From Mayamaea pseudoterrestris (lineage: Eukaryota; Bacillariophyta; Bacillariophyceae; Sellaphorales; Sellaphoraceae), in assembly GCA_027923505.1 (NCBI GenBank), contig BROI01000023.1, positions 434,001 through 498,000 on the forward strand: DNA of 64,000 bases. Direction: 5' to 3'. Positions 9,509 to 18,800 of the stretch are shown piece after piece (within the stretch, counting starts at the first letter, position 1; each line of letters begins with the position of its first letter). Below the pieces are notes generated by a model. It was not told where the DNA came from, searched no databases, and saw only the letters and a list, made by a program, of their open reading frames with translations. Position numbers and translations under genes: made by a program.

Positions 9509-10518
9509 ATGTCTTTGTTACGGATATTGCTGCTAATCGGCTTGTCGATCGACTTTGCGCGTGCCGCTTGTCCTCCTGGAGACTGCCAACCATATGGTGA
9601 TTGCGTCCTCGAAGATACACCAGAATGTCGAGAGAATGGAAGCTGCGAGGAGCAATGGTATGTGTGAAATCGTCTTGCTCGTTCATTGTTATGGTTCGTT
9701 CTTGCCTTTAAATTTTTGGAGCCAGTCGTTTGACGAGACGAGACGGCGAGACGCGACGATGCAGTAGTCGAGAGTATCGCGATCGCGAGACGCGTTTGCC
9801 TCACTTTAAGTGTTTCCCATGACTCACTCACCATACCCTTTTTCGTTTACGTAGCGTCTGCCGCGATGGATTTTCAGGAAGCGACTGCTCCTTCCTCATG
9901 GAACGCTGTCCGATTGACGACGGCACGAGCGAACCGGACAGCCACGCCGCTTGCTACAATGGCGGCTCCTGCTATCCTGAACCACACATTGACACGTATA
10001 GTTGGAGATGCGACTGCAGCGTTGCTGGCTTTGGTGATGCGGTGAGTCTGCAGGGACACAAGCAGTGCGAGTTTAAGGAGGAATCGTTTGTGAGCTGCGA
10101 GATTGACAAGGAAAAGAGCGACTACGCCTTTTGCGTCAATGGTGGGAGTTGTGGAAGAAACATGGTCACGTCTGGTGAACGCTTTCATGGTTGCACTTGT
10201 CCAACATTCTTTGAGGGACGGCATTGTCAGTTTCCGGCGGGGTCGGCCTTGGACCGAGACTTTTTAACGTCGTCGTCAGAAACGGAGAAACGAGGAGGCA
10301 TTGGAGCAGGTACAATCGTTGCCATTGTATTAGTTGTACTCGTCGGCATGGCTGGTTTGGTACAGTATGTTATTGTTGCCAGGCGTCGTCGAAATGAAGA
10401 TTCCGATAGCGGTCAAAAGTCAGTCGGCACCCATGTTAGTGACGATGGTCAGTTGCAACTGGAAGATATTGACATTGACAATGACCAGGTTCCTGCGGTG
10501 ACTCGAGAGATAATTTGA
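9509..10518 (+). CDS. EGF-repeat type I membrane protein, paralogue 2 (two exons)
   Basis: Exons 9509-9657 and 9855-10518 give 270 aa. The 197-bp intron (GTATGT...GTAG) lies in phase 2 at the same codon as in the upstream paralogue. Layout: signal peptide (about 1-19, ending ARA), CPPGDC start, three EGF-like modules (CVCRDGFSGSDC, CDCSVAGFGD, CTCPTFFEGRHC), a membrane span around 205-228 followed by ARRRR, and an acidic tail ending TREII. The extracellular Cys pattern and the tail blocks QLQLED and EII are shared with paralogue 1 (QLQLEE, EII), which suggests the tail contacts a common cytoplasmic partner. It is a tandem duplicate. Ligand and role are unknown. Confidence 0.83.
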
Positions 10519-10604
10519 ATACTCAAAATGATAAATAGATAAACATATTCTATAGCTTTTTAGAAGTTTTGCATTTGAATTTGCGAATAAAAACTGAGTA
10601 GTAT

Positions 10605-12128
10605 TTAACGTTTTGCATCGTCGTCATCGTCATCTTCCATGAGAATGGGTGTATTGATACGAATCTCAACATTCTTTCCTCGGGTTCGAACGTCAAAGAC
10701 AGCAACGCCAGTTGGTGCCTTGACGTTGCCAATCAGCTTGCCCAATATTGGTGGATATGGACACCACTCCCCGCGAACAGCGCCGCTCTGCAAGGCAAAG
10801 GCGGTTCGATGAAGTGGACATACAATGCAGTCCTCGCAGCCGTCTTGCTGCAGTATTTTGGAGACTTCCGTTTCGCTCCATGGGCCGTTGAAAGCGCCAG
10901 TCAATTTGGATTGGAATGACGACGACGATGAGTCTAATGATTGTTGCTTCTGCGACGGCAGTGACTTGGATGATCCTGCTTTCATACTACTTGGCATTGG
11001 CGTCTCCTCCACAGGCAGTCGCACCAATTGACCCGTCTCAAGAGGCGTCCCCAAATGTGGACATGAGTTCTCAATCGCATAGAGTCGTCGGCCATCCTTG
11101 GACGCAACAACGAGCAAGTCCAAGCCGCCAGCGACAGTGACTGGAACAATGACGCCAGGCATGAGTCGCGTCTTTGGCAAGACCACCACCCACTCCTCCT
11201 TGTCGTTCTTGGCATTGTTCGTAGCGGATGCAAGTAGTGATGCAGTGGAGGATGCAATGTAACGTTGCATGGAGGTGAATGGATTGCTGCCACTGGTCGT
11301 TTCATTGCTGGAATTGATAGCAGTGGTCGAGTTGGAGGATGACGAATTGTTGAAAAGACCGCCTGCGGCAGATTGTATTTTCGAAAATATGCCAAATGCC
11401 CATGGTTGGTCATCCTTGCTTTCCAATAGCGGCTCCTGCTTAACTTGGTCGTTTCGGTTCAGCTTCTTGCTCAATTGCTGCTGCTTGTTGCCGTCCTGCT
11501 TTTGCTGCATTGCTTTTGACTCCTTGAATCGTTGCTGCTTCTTGTCGCGACGCTGTTTCTCATACTCGTCTTGGCGTGCACTGCTAGTAGTAGTTTCGTC
11601 GCTTGGGTCTTTTGTGCGATTCCAAAGCGAGCGAAAGAAACTTAACCTAGTTTCATTGGATGCAGGTTGTTCGGCTATAGCGGTTGCAGCGGTGTCATTG
11701 ATTGACTTTGAGAAAGGAAGCTTTGGAAAGGAAAACGTTCGTTCATCCCCTGCTCTACTTTCTAACGTCGTTACTGTATTCTGCTTTTCTTGTCGTTGTT
11801 CTGCTTGTGGAAAGAATCCTCGAATGCTCCCGACGAAATTGTTGCCTTCGGCTGCGTCTTGTTTGGCGTCCGGCTTTCGTTTCGAGAAATCATTCATATC
11901 ATTGGCTTTTGATGTTGCTCTCAATACATGCAAAGACAATCTTCTTGTACATATTCTTTGGCAAGTTGGTGATTCTATTGTCTGTATTCTGCAAAAAGAC
12001 GATCCATCAATGCATTGTAACTGCCGTTGCCTTGTCGGCGACTCGCAAGAATTTATCGGAGCACTCAGCCAGGCTTCCACACTTAAAATAGTCGAAACGC
12101 TCGTTGCAAGAAGAAAATGTCGCTTCAT
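10605..12128 (-). CDS. Plastid-targeted Rieske [2Fe-2S] domain protein with split cluster motif
   Basis: 507 aa from the ATG at 12128. The frame is open a further 100 codons upstream, but this Met starts a clean signal peptide, MKRHFLLATSVSTILSVEA, followed by WLSAP, an ASAFAP-like plastid-import motif with Trp in place of Phe. Residues about 60-330 are low-complexity (Ser, Gln, Lys rich). The C-terminal third is a Rieske fold: the first cluster motif CPHLGT and the second CPLH. In ordinary Rieske domains the two are about 15-20 residues apart. Here a Ser-rich insert of about 60 residues lies between them. The domain should carry an electron-transfer or oxygenase-type 2Fe-2S cluster. No oxygenase catalytic domain is present, so a ferredoxin-like role is the simplest guess. 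It ends 86 bp from the convergent EGF gene. Confidence 0.8.
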   Translation of the reverse strand: MKRHFLLATSVSTILSVEAWLSAPINSCESPTRQRQLQCIDGSSFCRIQTIESPTCQRICTRRLSLHVLRATSKANDMNDFSKRKPDAKQDAAEGNNFVGSIRGFFPQAEQRQEKQNTVTTLESRAGDERTFSFPKLPFSKSINDTAATAIAEQPASNETRLSFFRSLWNRTKDPSDETTTSSARQDEYEKQRRDKKQQRFKESKAMQQKQDGNKQQQLSKKLNRNDQVKQEPLLESKDDQPWAFGIFSKIQSAAGGLFNNSSSSNSTTAINSSNETTSGSNPFTSMQRYIASSTASLLASATNNAKNDKEEWVVVLPKTRLMPGVIVPVTVAGGLDLLVVASKDGRRLYAIENSCPHLGTPLETGQLVRLPVEETPMPSSMKAGSSKSLPSQKQQSLDSSSSSFQSKLTGAFNGPWSETEVSKILQQDGCEDCIVCPLHRTAFALQSGAVRGEWCPYPPILGKLIGNVKAPTGVAVFDVRTRGKNVEIRINTPILMEDDDDDDAKR

Positions 12129-12368
12129 TTGAGTGTCTTTATTGTCTAAAGAGGTCTGAAGTGAAGTCCATAGTTGTTTTGTGTCGTGATGGTTGCGCGT
12201 CGCGCTGACGATTGCTCGTGTGACAGACGTCGTACCGGTTATGGTTTTGTTTGTCCTTACGGTAATGACTGGTTCGTCCATCCATGGTCCGTTCCGCCGC
12301 GACGGCGCGCCTCGCTCCAAACTCCTCCACACACAGAGAGTAGAACGACGACAACATCTTCCAAGACC
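12129..12368. promoter_or_regulatory. Shared promoter region, Rieske / TOM40
   Basis: 240 bp between divergent start codons. It must hold both transcription starts. No clear TATA box was found, and the region is open in several frames, which is probably chance. Confidence 0.5.
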
Positions 12369-13562
12369 ATGGGATCTGCGGCGTCTACATCGAGGCCGCA
12401 GCAGTCGCAAGACTCGAATGTTTTGCATCCTTCTCTATTAAATGCTTTCAGCAATAGAATTGTCAAGAGTCGCTGCGAAGCTCCTCCGCCACCGCCTCCA
12501 GCCACCAGTGACGATGCAGCAGCAGCAGCACCTCCTCCACCTCCACCATCCGAACTTGCGCTCGACTCGATTGCCGCCGCGGCCGCCAGCGTATCATCCA
12601 CCACCATTTCCAATCCCGGTCCCTACGAGCAAGCCGCGCAGGATGCCAAGCGTTTGGTCATGCTGGAAACCTTTGATGGATTTCGCTGCGACATTAACAA
12701 GCAAGTGAGTCCGTACATGGCGGCGGTGCATTCCTTTTGGATGGGCACGCAGCTTCCCGATGGCCGCAAAAGTACTTATACGTTTCTGACGCAAGTGGCG
12801 GATGAAAAGGGTGGTTTATTAATGGCGCGCATTGATTTAGGACGTGGTAGCATTGATGGAAGAATTCATCGAGCCTTGCTCGGTGGCTTGTGCATGGCCA
12901 AGCTTCAAGTCTCGGCGAGTCAAGAGGGGCAGACGGATCAGGCATTGGGTGAAGTAGACTTTGGAGGTCAAACTTGGACTGCCAATCTAAAGTATGGAAG
13001 CATGGGAGGTGGTATCATGTATGGAGGCAACTACTTTCAGGCCATTACGCAGAAATTGAGCATGGGCGGCGAAGGCATGTACATTGACGCCAATCAAAAG
13101 TTACTGAGTAGCTACACTCTCAAATATATAATGCCAGCCAAGACTGGAGACGAGGAAGAGTTGCTGCTGGGCGATGCAAAACTGGAAAAGTCGGCTGGCG
13201 CTGCTGGATTAACCAGCGATACTGCGGCTGGCTCATCGACCGTCGTCCTTAATTACAATGCTGCTCAACAGGCTTGCACAATGAACTACAAGCGTGTCGT
13301 CACACCTGGTCGAGTCACTGTTGGAGCGGAACTGACATTTAGTCCGTACAATTTGAAATCCGAAGTATTGCTGGGCGCCGAATTCAAATTGCAGCGATCA
13401 AAGTATTCGATGTGTTTGGATCCATCCAATCTGCGGTTACAGAGTGTCTTGGAAGCCAAATTGGGCATGGCGCATGGAAGTCCGTCACTGCAGCTAGCGG
13501 CGGACGTGGCGCCTTGGAGCGATGAAATGAAGTTTGGTTATGGCATTACGATTGACGGGTAG
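12369..13562 (+). CDS. TOM40: Mitochondrial import receptor subunit TOM40
   Basis: 397 aa, no intron. The frame extends upstream, but the ATG at 12369 is the first that gives a sensible protein. Residues 1-95 are disordered with two proline runs and Ala stretches. From about 98 to the end the sequence is a 19-strand-type eukaryotic porin barrel, starting with the family pattern ETFDGFRCDINKQVSP and HSFWMG, rich in alternating hydrophobic strands and Gly (YGSMGGGIMYGGNY). It ends in a sorting signal-like strand (MKFGYGITIDG). TOM40 forms the protein-conducting channel of the outer mitochondrial membrane. VDAC is the alternative porin, but the N-terminal pattern and length favour TOM40. The start MGSAAS fits an N-myristoylation site. 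Confidence 0.85.
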   Translation: MGSAASTSRPQQSQDSNVLHPSLLNAFSNRIVKSRCEAPPPPPPATSDDAAAAAPPPPPPSELALDSIAAAAASVSSTTISNPGPYEQAAQDAKRLVMLETFDGFRCDINKQVSPYMAAVHSFWMGTQLPDGRKSTYTFLTQVADEKGGLLMARIDLGRGSIDGRIHRALLGGLCMAKLQVSASQEGQTDQALGEVDFGGQTWTANLKYGSMGGGIMYGGNYFQAITQKLSMGGEGMYIDANQKLLSSYTLKYIMPAKTGDEEELLLGDAKLEKSAGAAGLTSDTAAGSSTVVLNYNAAQQACTMNYKRVVTPGRVTVGAELTFSPYNLKSEVLLGAEFKLQRSKYSMCLDPSNLRLQSVLEAKLGMAHGSPSLQLAADVAPWSDEMKFGYGITIDG

Positions 13563-13738
13563 ACGAGCGAATGATATTAAATCATAACGATGAGCATTGA
13601 CGGAGGTTAAAAAGGTGCAAGTGATGCGCTAAAGGATTTGTCGATTTACATAAAACATCTTGTAATACTGATCATTATTACTGTATATACTTCGTCCGAA
13701 GTTCGGGTCGTACGCCGATATATTGATCGCCACAATGG

Positions 13739-15220
13739 CTATTTCTCGCCACCATCATTGCTTTGCTGTTGCTGCTGCAACGCGTCCGTCTCTTTGCGTG
13801 CTCGTTCAACAACTTCGTCACGCAGTCGCAAGAGTCGTTCATCCTCCGTCTCAAAGTTTGATGCCGTCACAACTGGAGTCATACCATGCGCCGTCAAACC
13901 TTGAATCATATTGGCATCAATCTGCGTCAAGCTTGGCAAAAGTTCCGCAATTCGCTTGCGATACAATGGATCTTCCTGCAATGGATTGTATTCCAAGTAA
14001 ATGGTATCGAGTGATTGGCCGAGTTTCGAAAGACATGAAACGTCGGCAAAAGTTGCAATCTTGTTGCCCGACAACCACAACTCATCGAGCGACGTCAAGT
14101 GAGCCATGGGCGATGCATTCGTCAATCGGTTGCGGCACAAGTCCAAGACGGAAAGCTTGGGGAGAGTCAACTGCAAGCCCGTCGGCGTAGAAGCTCCCTC
14201 GACGGTGATGCCATTGTGTGCCAAGTAAAGCTCCTCCAGCGTGTCATTCACCGCCGTCAATCCTTCAATGACTTCTAGTCGATTCGACTGTACATCAAGT
14301 CTACGAAGCTTTTTGAGATTATCCAAGCCTTGAATCTTTTCAATCTTGTTCTTGCCAAGCCACAGTTCCTCGAGGTTGGTCAAGTTGGCCAGCTCGTTGG
14401 CGTCCATGCTGCGAAGTCGGTTGGCGCCCAAATCAATCTTTTTCAAATGCACCAAATTGCAAAGACCCGCCATGGTTTTCAGCTTGTTGTTGGCAATGTC
14501 TGTCAAGGAAGAAATAGCGTAGGCGAGTATGAGACAAGGGGATCGTGAGGGATCGAGCCATTGCAACACGAGCGAGCCATTGCAACACGAGGAACATTCA
14601 TTGTACGTACATAGCTCCTGTAAGTTTGGACAGAATTCAACAGGCGCCAAGTCTCGAATGGAGTTGTAACTAATGTCGAGGACTCGAAGGTTGCGTCCAG
14701 GAGCTCCATCGGCGCCATTGTTCAAACACTCCAACGCTTGCACTTGATTGTCGTACAATTCCAAAACGTTCAAATGCGCCAATCCTTCCAAACCTTCCAT
14801 GCGTTTAATCAAATGACTTCGTAACACCAGACTGGTCAATTGCGGCGATACTTGCTTGTAAAAGTCGCTTCCAATGTGAGTAATCTTTTGACCGGCCGTG
14901 CCGACAATTAAAATTTCCGTTTCGTTTTCGTCAAAGTCGGCCACGTCAAAGGGATAGCGAATCGCTGGTGCTGGAGTCGAATTACCAAGTTGCGTCCAAT
15001 CGAGAGCAAGTGTATTGTCATTCATGTTGCTGTTGTTTTCAATATTATCAGTAGCAGTACTTGCAGCTGCAGGTTGCTGCTGGACGCGGACTGATCCGAA
15101 CTGAACGATTGAAGGGTCAGCAGATTCTGTTCCTACTGATTGCTCCACCTCTGGCGCCATGACAGCATCATCGTCGGCTTTCTCTTCACGAGTCGAATCG
15201 ACGCTATCTTCGTCGGACAT
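13739..15220 (-). CDS. SDS22: Protein phosphatase 1 regulatory subunit 7 (SDS22-type LRR protein), two exons
   Basis: Exons 15220-14611 and 14499-13739 give 456 aa. The 111-bp intron (GTACGT...ACAG) was placed because splicing restores the family block NLQELYIANNKL. The N-terminal about 90 residues are acidic and disordered. Then follow about eleven 22-residue leucine-rich repeats of the SDS22 type (for example LEELWLGKNKIEKIQGL and LDELWLSGNKI), and an LRR cap with DPLYRKRIAELLPSLTQIDA, typical of PPP1R7. The C-terminus is a short charged helix with Gln repeats. SDS22 binds PP1 catalytic subunits and controls their maturation and mitotic targeting. ATG at 15220 (MSDEDS) is preferred to the upstream in-frame codon. 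Convergent with TOM40. Confidence 0.88.
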   Translation of the reverse strand: MSDEDSVDSTREEKADDDAVMAPEVEQSVGTESADPSIVQFGSVRVQQQPAAASTATDNIENNSNMNDNTLALDWTQLGNSTPAPAIRYPFDVADFDENETEILIVGTAGQKITHIGSDFYKQVSPQLTSLVLRSHLIKRMEGLEGLAHLNVLELYDNQVQALECLNNGADGAPGRNLRVLDISYNSIRDLAPVEFCPNLQELCTYNECSSCCNGSLVLQWLDPSRSPCLILAYAISSLTDIANNKLKTMAGLCNLVHLKKIDLGANRLRSMDANELANLTNLEELWLGKNKIEKIQGLDNLKKLRRLDVQSNRLEVIEGLTAVNDTLEELYLAHNGITVEGASTPTGLQLTLPKLSVLDLCRNRLTNASPMAHLTSLDELWLSGNKIATFADVSCLSKLGQSLDTIYLEYNPLQEDPLYRKRIAELLPSLTQIDANMIQGLTAHGMTPVVTASNFETEDERLLRLRDEVVERARKETDALQQQQQSNDGGEK

Positions 15221-15835
15221 GGCTGCAGCAAAATGAAAAAAATAGGTATTGCTGGCGGAATTGATTTGGACGGCAATTGAGGGCGCGAATAAATGCAGCA
15301 AGCACTACGTGATGAAATTCTGATCTTCTTCGTTCCTTTGGAGTTCAATCGACAAAGGCAGCAGTAGCAGTAGCAGCAGCAAGATTACTGTACTAATGCA
15401 GGGCAATCAATGGATTCACTGTTGCTTCGATTGACTGTGAGGATCTTTTTTGTGATCAAATCCGCAGGCAGCTGTGCGACGCACCGTGAGCAAGCGCGTA
15501 TGAATTGCGTGTCGTAAGGTTGGCCGACAGGCGCGCAAAGTTCCCGACTGGCGCGCAATGTTGCAGCGCATCACCATGGCCGTCGAACCGCCTGACAAAC
15601 GGCACAACGAATCAAGCGGCGGCGAAAGTCTTTCATCACCTCTTGTGTAGACAGTACGAAACAAACAACTGAAAAAAAGCGGAGCAGTTGATATAGAGTT
15701 GGACGGAATCATAGCATTATTGTTTGGAGCTAAAAGTAGAGCGCCTTTAATCAGCCATCATCTTGACGTATCAAATCTTGCTGCCATCAAGACATTAATC
15801 CCCTAGCAATTCCTGAATACTGCAATCGATTGATC
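15221..15835. other. Intergenic region with one doubtful small ORF
   Basis: 615 bp between the divergent SDS22 and TOG genes. It holds a short CAG/TAG-like repeat (about 15359-15385) and a 98-codon minus-strand frame (15416-15712). That frame is basic, with an Arg-rich stretch resembling a mitochondrial presequence, but has no recognisable domain. The main content is presumably the two promoters. Confidence 0.4.
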
Positions 15836-18800
15836 ATGGACTTGGAGGAAGCGGCGCTGCTGGCCGAGCTCCGAGCCATTTCGGAAAAGTCGGCTGGGAG
15901 TCGACGCTTCAATGATTTGGATCCAATTGAAAATGCGCGCATGCTGAAAGCGTCGCCAATGTCGTCTCCTCGTGCCAATGCAAATTCAACTAACAGCTTT
16001 GACGCGACAAGTACAAGACAGGAAGGTAAAGGACGTAACAATAATAGTAGTTCGGATTTTGGAGTGACTGCAGCAAGTAATCATGACGATGACAATCAAC
16101 ATGCGGCGGAAAACAGCGACATTGGAGCTTCCTCTTGGCGCAAGACGTTGACCGAGCGAATCAAAAGTCAACCGCCCAGGCAGCAGGAGACTTTGGCAAG
16201 TGGAACTGCCGAGTCGCCCGTCGTTGTGAATGATGTACTCGACGCAGCAGCAATCGCAACCAATAATAATTTGAACGCTCCTCATCGAATTACCACTCAG
16301 CCTGCTGCATCAACCTTTACGGGCGAACGAGGAGGCGATGCAAAGGACGACGAATTACTAGCACTACTAAAGGGAGTGTCAAACAAGTCGAGTAGCTCGA
16401 GTCGGTTTGATAGTAGCAATCATGGTAACGACAACGACGACTATTTTGGCGCAACAAATCCAACATCAACAAAAATTGCTCCTGCCAAGGCGCAAGTACA
16501 AACTCAACAATCAACACCAGCAAACGTGCCTCCCTGGAAGCGTGGCAATCAAAAGCAGTCGTCATTGAATGCGAACGCATTGAGCGACAATGTTGAAATT
16601 CATGTTGGTGCACCTCCTCGTCCTTTGGATAATGGCGGCGGTGGATTCAAATCAAAGTCTACCTTTACGGGCGACCGAGGAGGAGACGCCAACGATCCAG
16701 AGCTACTTGAGCTATTGCGAAACGCTTCAAGCAAAACAAATGCAAGTCGCTTTGACGACGTTGTTGATGCTCTTCCGGCGAGTCAACTCAATGTTTCCTC
16801 CGCCTCGCACGCATCAGCTCCGCCAGCATCAAAACAAGGGATTGCCGCGTCGGTTCCTCCGTGGAAGCGCGGCAAGCAAGTATCGGCTGCTTCATCGGAC
16901 GCAAATGTGGATATTGTCGTTGCCGCTCCACCAATGGGAACAACGTTCAAATCGGACGTGCCAAAGTCTACTTTTGCCGGCGAGCGAGGTGGAGATGCAA
17001 ACGACGCCGAGCTTCTATCCTTGCTTCGAGGCGTGTCAAACAAGGCAGGAAACAGTAGATTTGATGACAATGACAACTTTGCTGCTGATGATGATGGTGC
17101 AGTTGTCTCTGCTCCGGTGCGAACCAGGCAGAATACTGCGCAAGCCGCGCCTGTCACTGCCGCCGAAGAGCCTGAGGCACCTCGACAGAATGAAGCAGCA
17201 TTAGTCCCTCCTTGGAAACGCGGCAAGCCAGCAGTGAATTCTGCTTCTGCCACATTTGATTCGTCAGACGTAATCGTTGCTCCTTCTGCTAAAGGAGGAT
17301 TTCAATCGGATGCACCCAAGTCAACCTTTTCGGGTGAGCGAGGTGGCGATGCCAACGACGCGGAACTCTTGGCGCTGCTTCGTGGCGTGTCGAGTAAATC
17401 AGGTGCTAGTCGGTTCGATGACAATAATGATGGAGCTGCTATTTCTGTCAGCGATCATGTAAGTGTCGTTAAGGATGAGCCACGTCCAACAAAGCAGGAA
17501 GGCCCACCAGAGCAACGTCATGCCGTGTTTCCTCCATGGAAGCGAGAAAAGCCACAAGCTGCAAGCGTAGATGTCACAACCGTTATTCCGCGCCCACCGC
17601 AAGGAGGGTTCAAGTCCGATCAAGGATCATCAACATTTATGGGAGAGCGAGGCGGTGATGCTAATGATCCCGAATTACTGGCGTTGTTGAGAGGAATTTC
17701 GAGCAAGACGGGTGCGAGTCGGTTCGAAAGTGATGACAGTGCACAAGGGTCGCCATCGCTGAATGTTGCCTCTGCTGAGCGAATTGCGGAGAAACCCGCG
17801 CTGAAGCAATCCATTTCCTCGAAACTCCGCCAAGCTGTTTCGCCGCCATGGAAGCGCGACAAGCAGCACGAGGGTACTGCTGCGTCTCAACCCGCAAGCG
17901 CTGGTTTCAAATCGTCGGACCAGCCCAATACGTTTTCCGGTGATCGTGGGGGAGAAGCGATTGACCCAGAACTTTTGGCCTTGCTCAGAGGAGTGTCAGG
18001 TAAAGCGGGCGCAAGTCGTTTCGACGATGATCCTTTAAGTGGACAGACGCAAAGTGAAAGTGCGATGCATCAAGGTTCTCGCAATGCCAACAACGTTGGT
18101 AGTACAAACAACAGCAAAGGTGCACAAATTGCCGCTGCTGAGAAGATTGCTGGCGGTGTTGGTATGAAATTCAATGTAACATCTACGTATGTTGGTGAGA
18201 GAGGTGGTGACGCTAATGATCCCGAGCTGCTCGCCCTGCTTCGAGATGTATCTGATAAAGCAGGTGTTGATCGCTTGAACAGCAGTGATGGTCCCGTGTC
18301 CAGCTTCCCAGTTTTACAAAATGCGCAGCATCTTCCGATCACGTTTCATAGCCAGTCAGAAATTACATCTACCACGATTCCTCCTCCTTTTGCGCCTGTA
18401 GTCGATGGACGCGATGGCATTAATTTAACGGTCGATGATCTACCTACTGCCCTTGTTGACAAGGAATGGAAGGTTCGAAGTGCAGCTTTCGAATTGCTTA
18501 GCCAAAAACTGATTGACATTGTGTCTGGGCGAGAAAATGTATGGAATGTCGACGCGAATCAGCTTACCGAAGACTTGGATGGCATGCTACCTCGCTTGCT
18601 TGCCGATTCGAACGCAAACGCGCTGGACAAGGCGCTTTTGTTCGTTTTGCTTTATGGGGAGCACTGCTGTGGGGCCACATCGCCGGAGCAAGCTCGAGCA
18701 ATTGTCGCCGTTCTAATCAAGTCGAACGGCTTTTCTGGGCGACCTGGCACCACCAAACTCGCTTCTGCAGCAGTTCTAAAGTTGGTCGAGGTTGGCTCCG

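Noticed and set aside
9158-9834. Several overlapping ORFs of 70-131 codons between and across the EGF paralogues
   Set aside because: They overlap each other on both strands and the confirmed first exon of the second paralogue. No domains.
11269-12132. 287-codon frame antisense to the Rieske gene
   Set aside because: Complement of low-complexity Ser/Gln coding sequence. The sense strand has the clear domain and targeting signal.
15416-15712. 98-codon basic minus-strand ORF, possible small mitochondrial protein
   Set aside because: Presequence-like composition only. No domain and an unclear start, so it is mentioned only within the intergenic entry.
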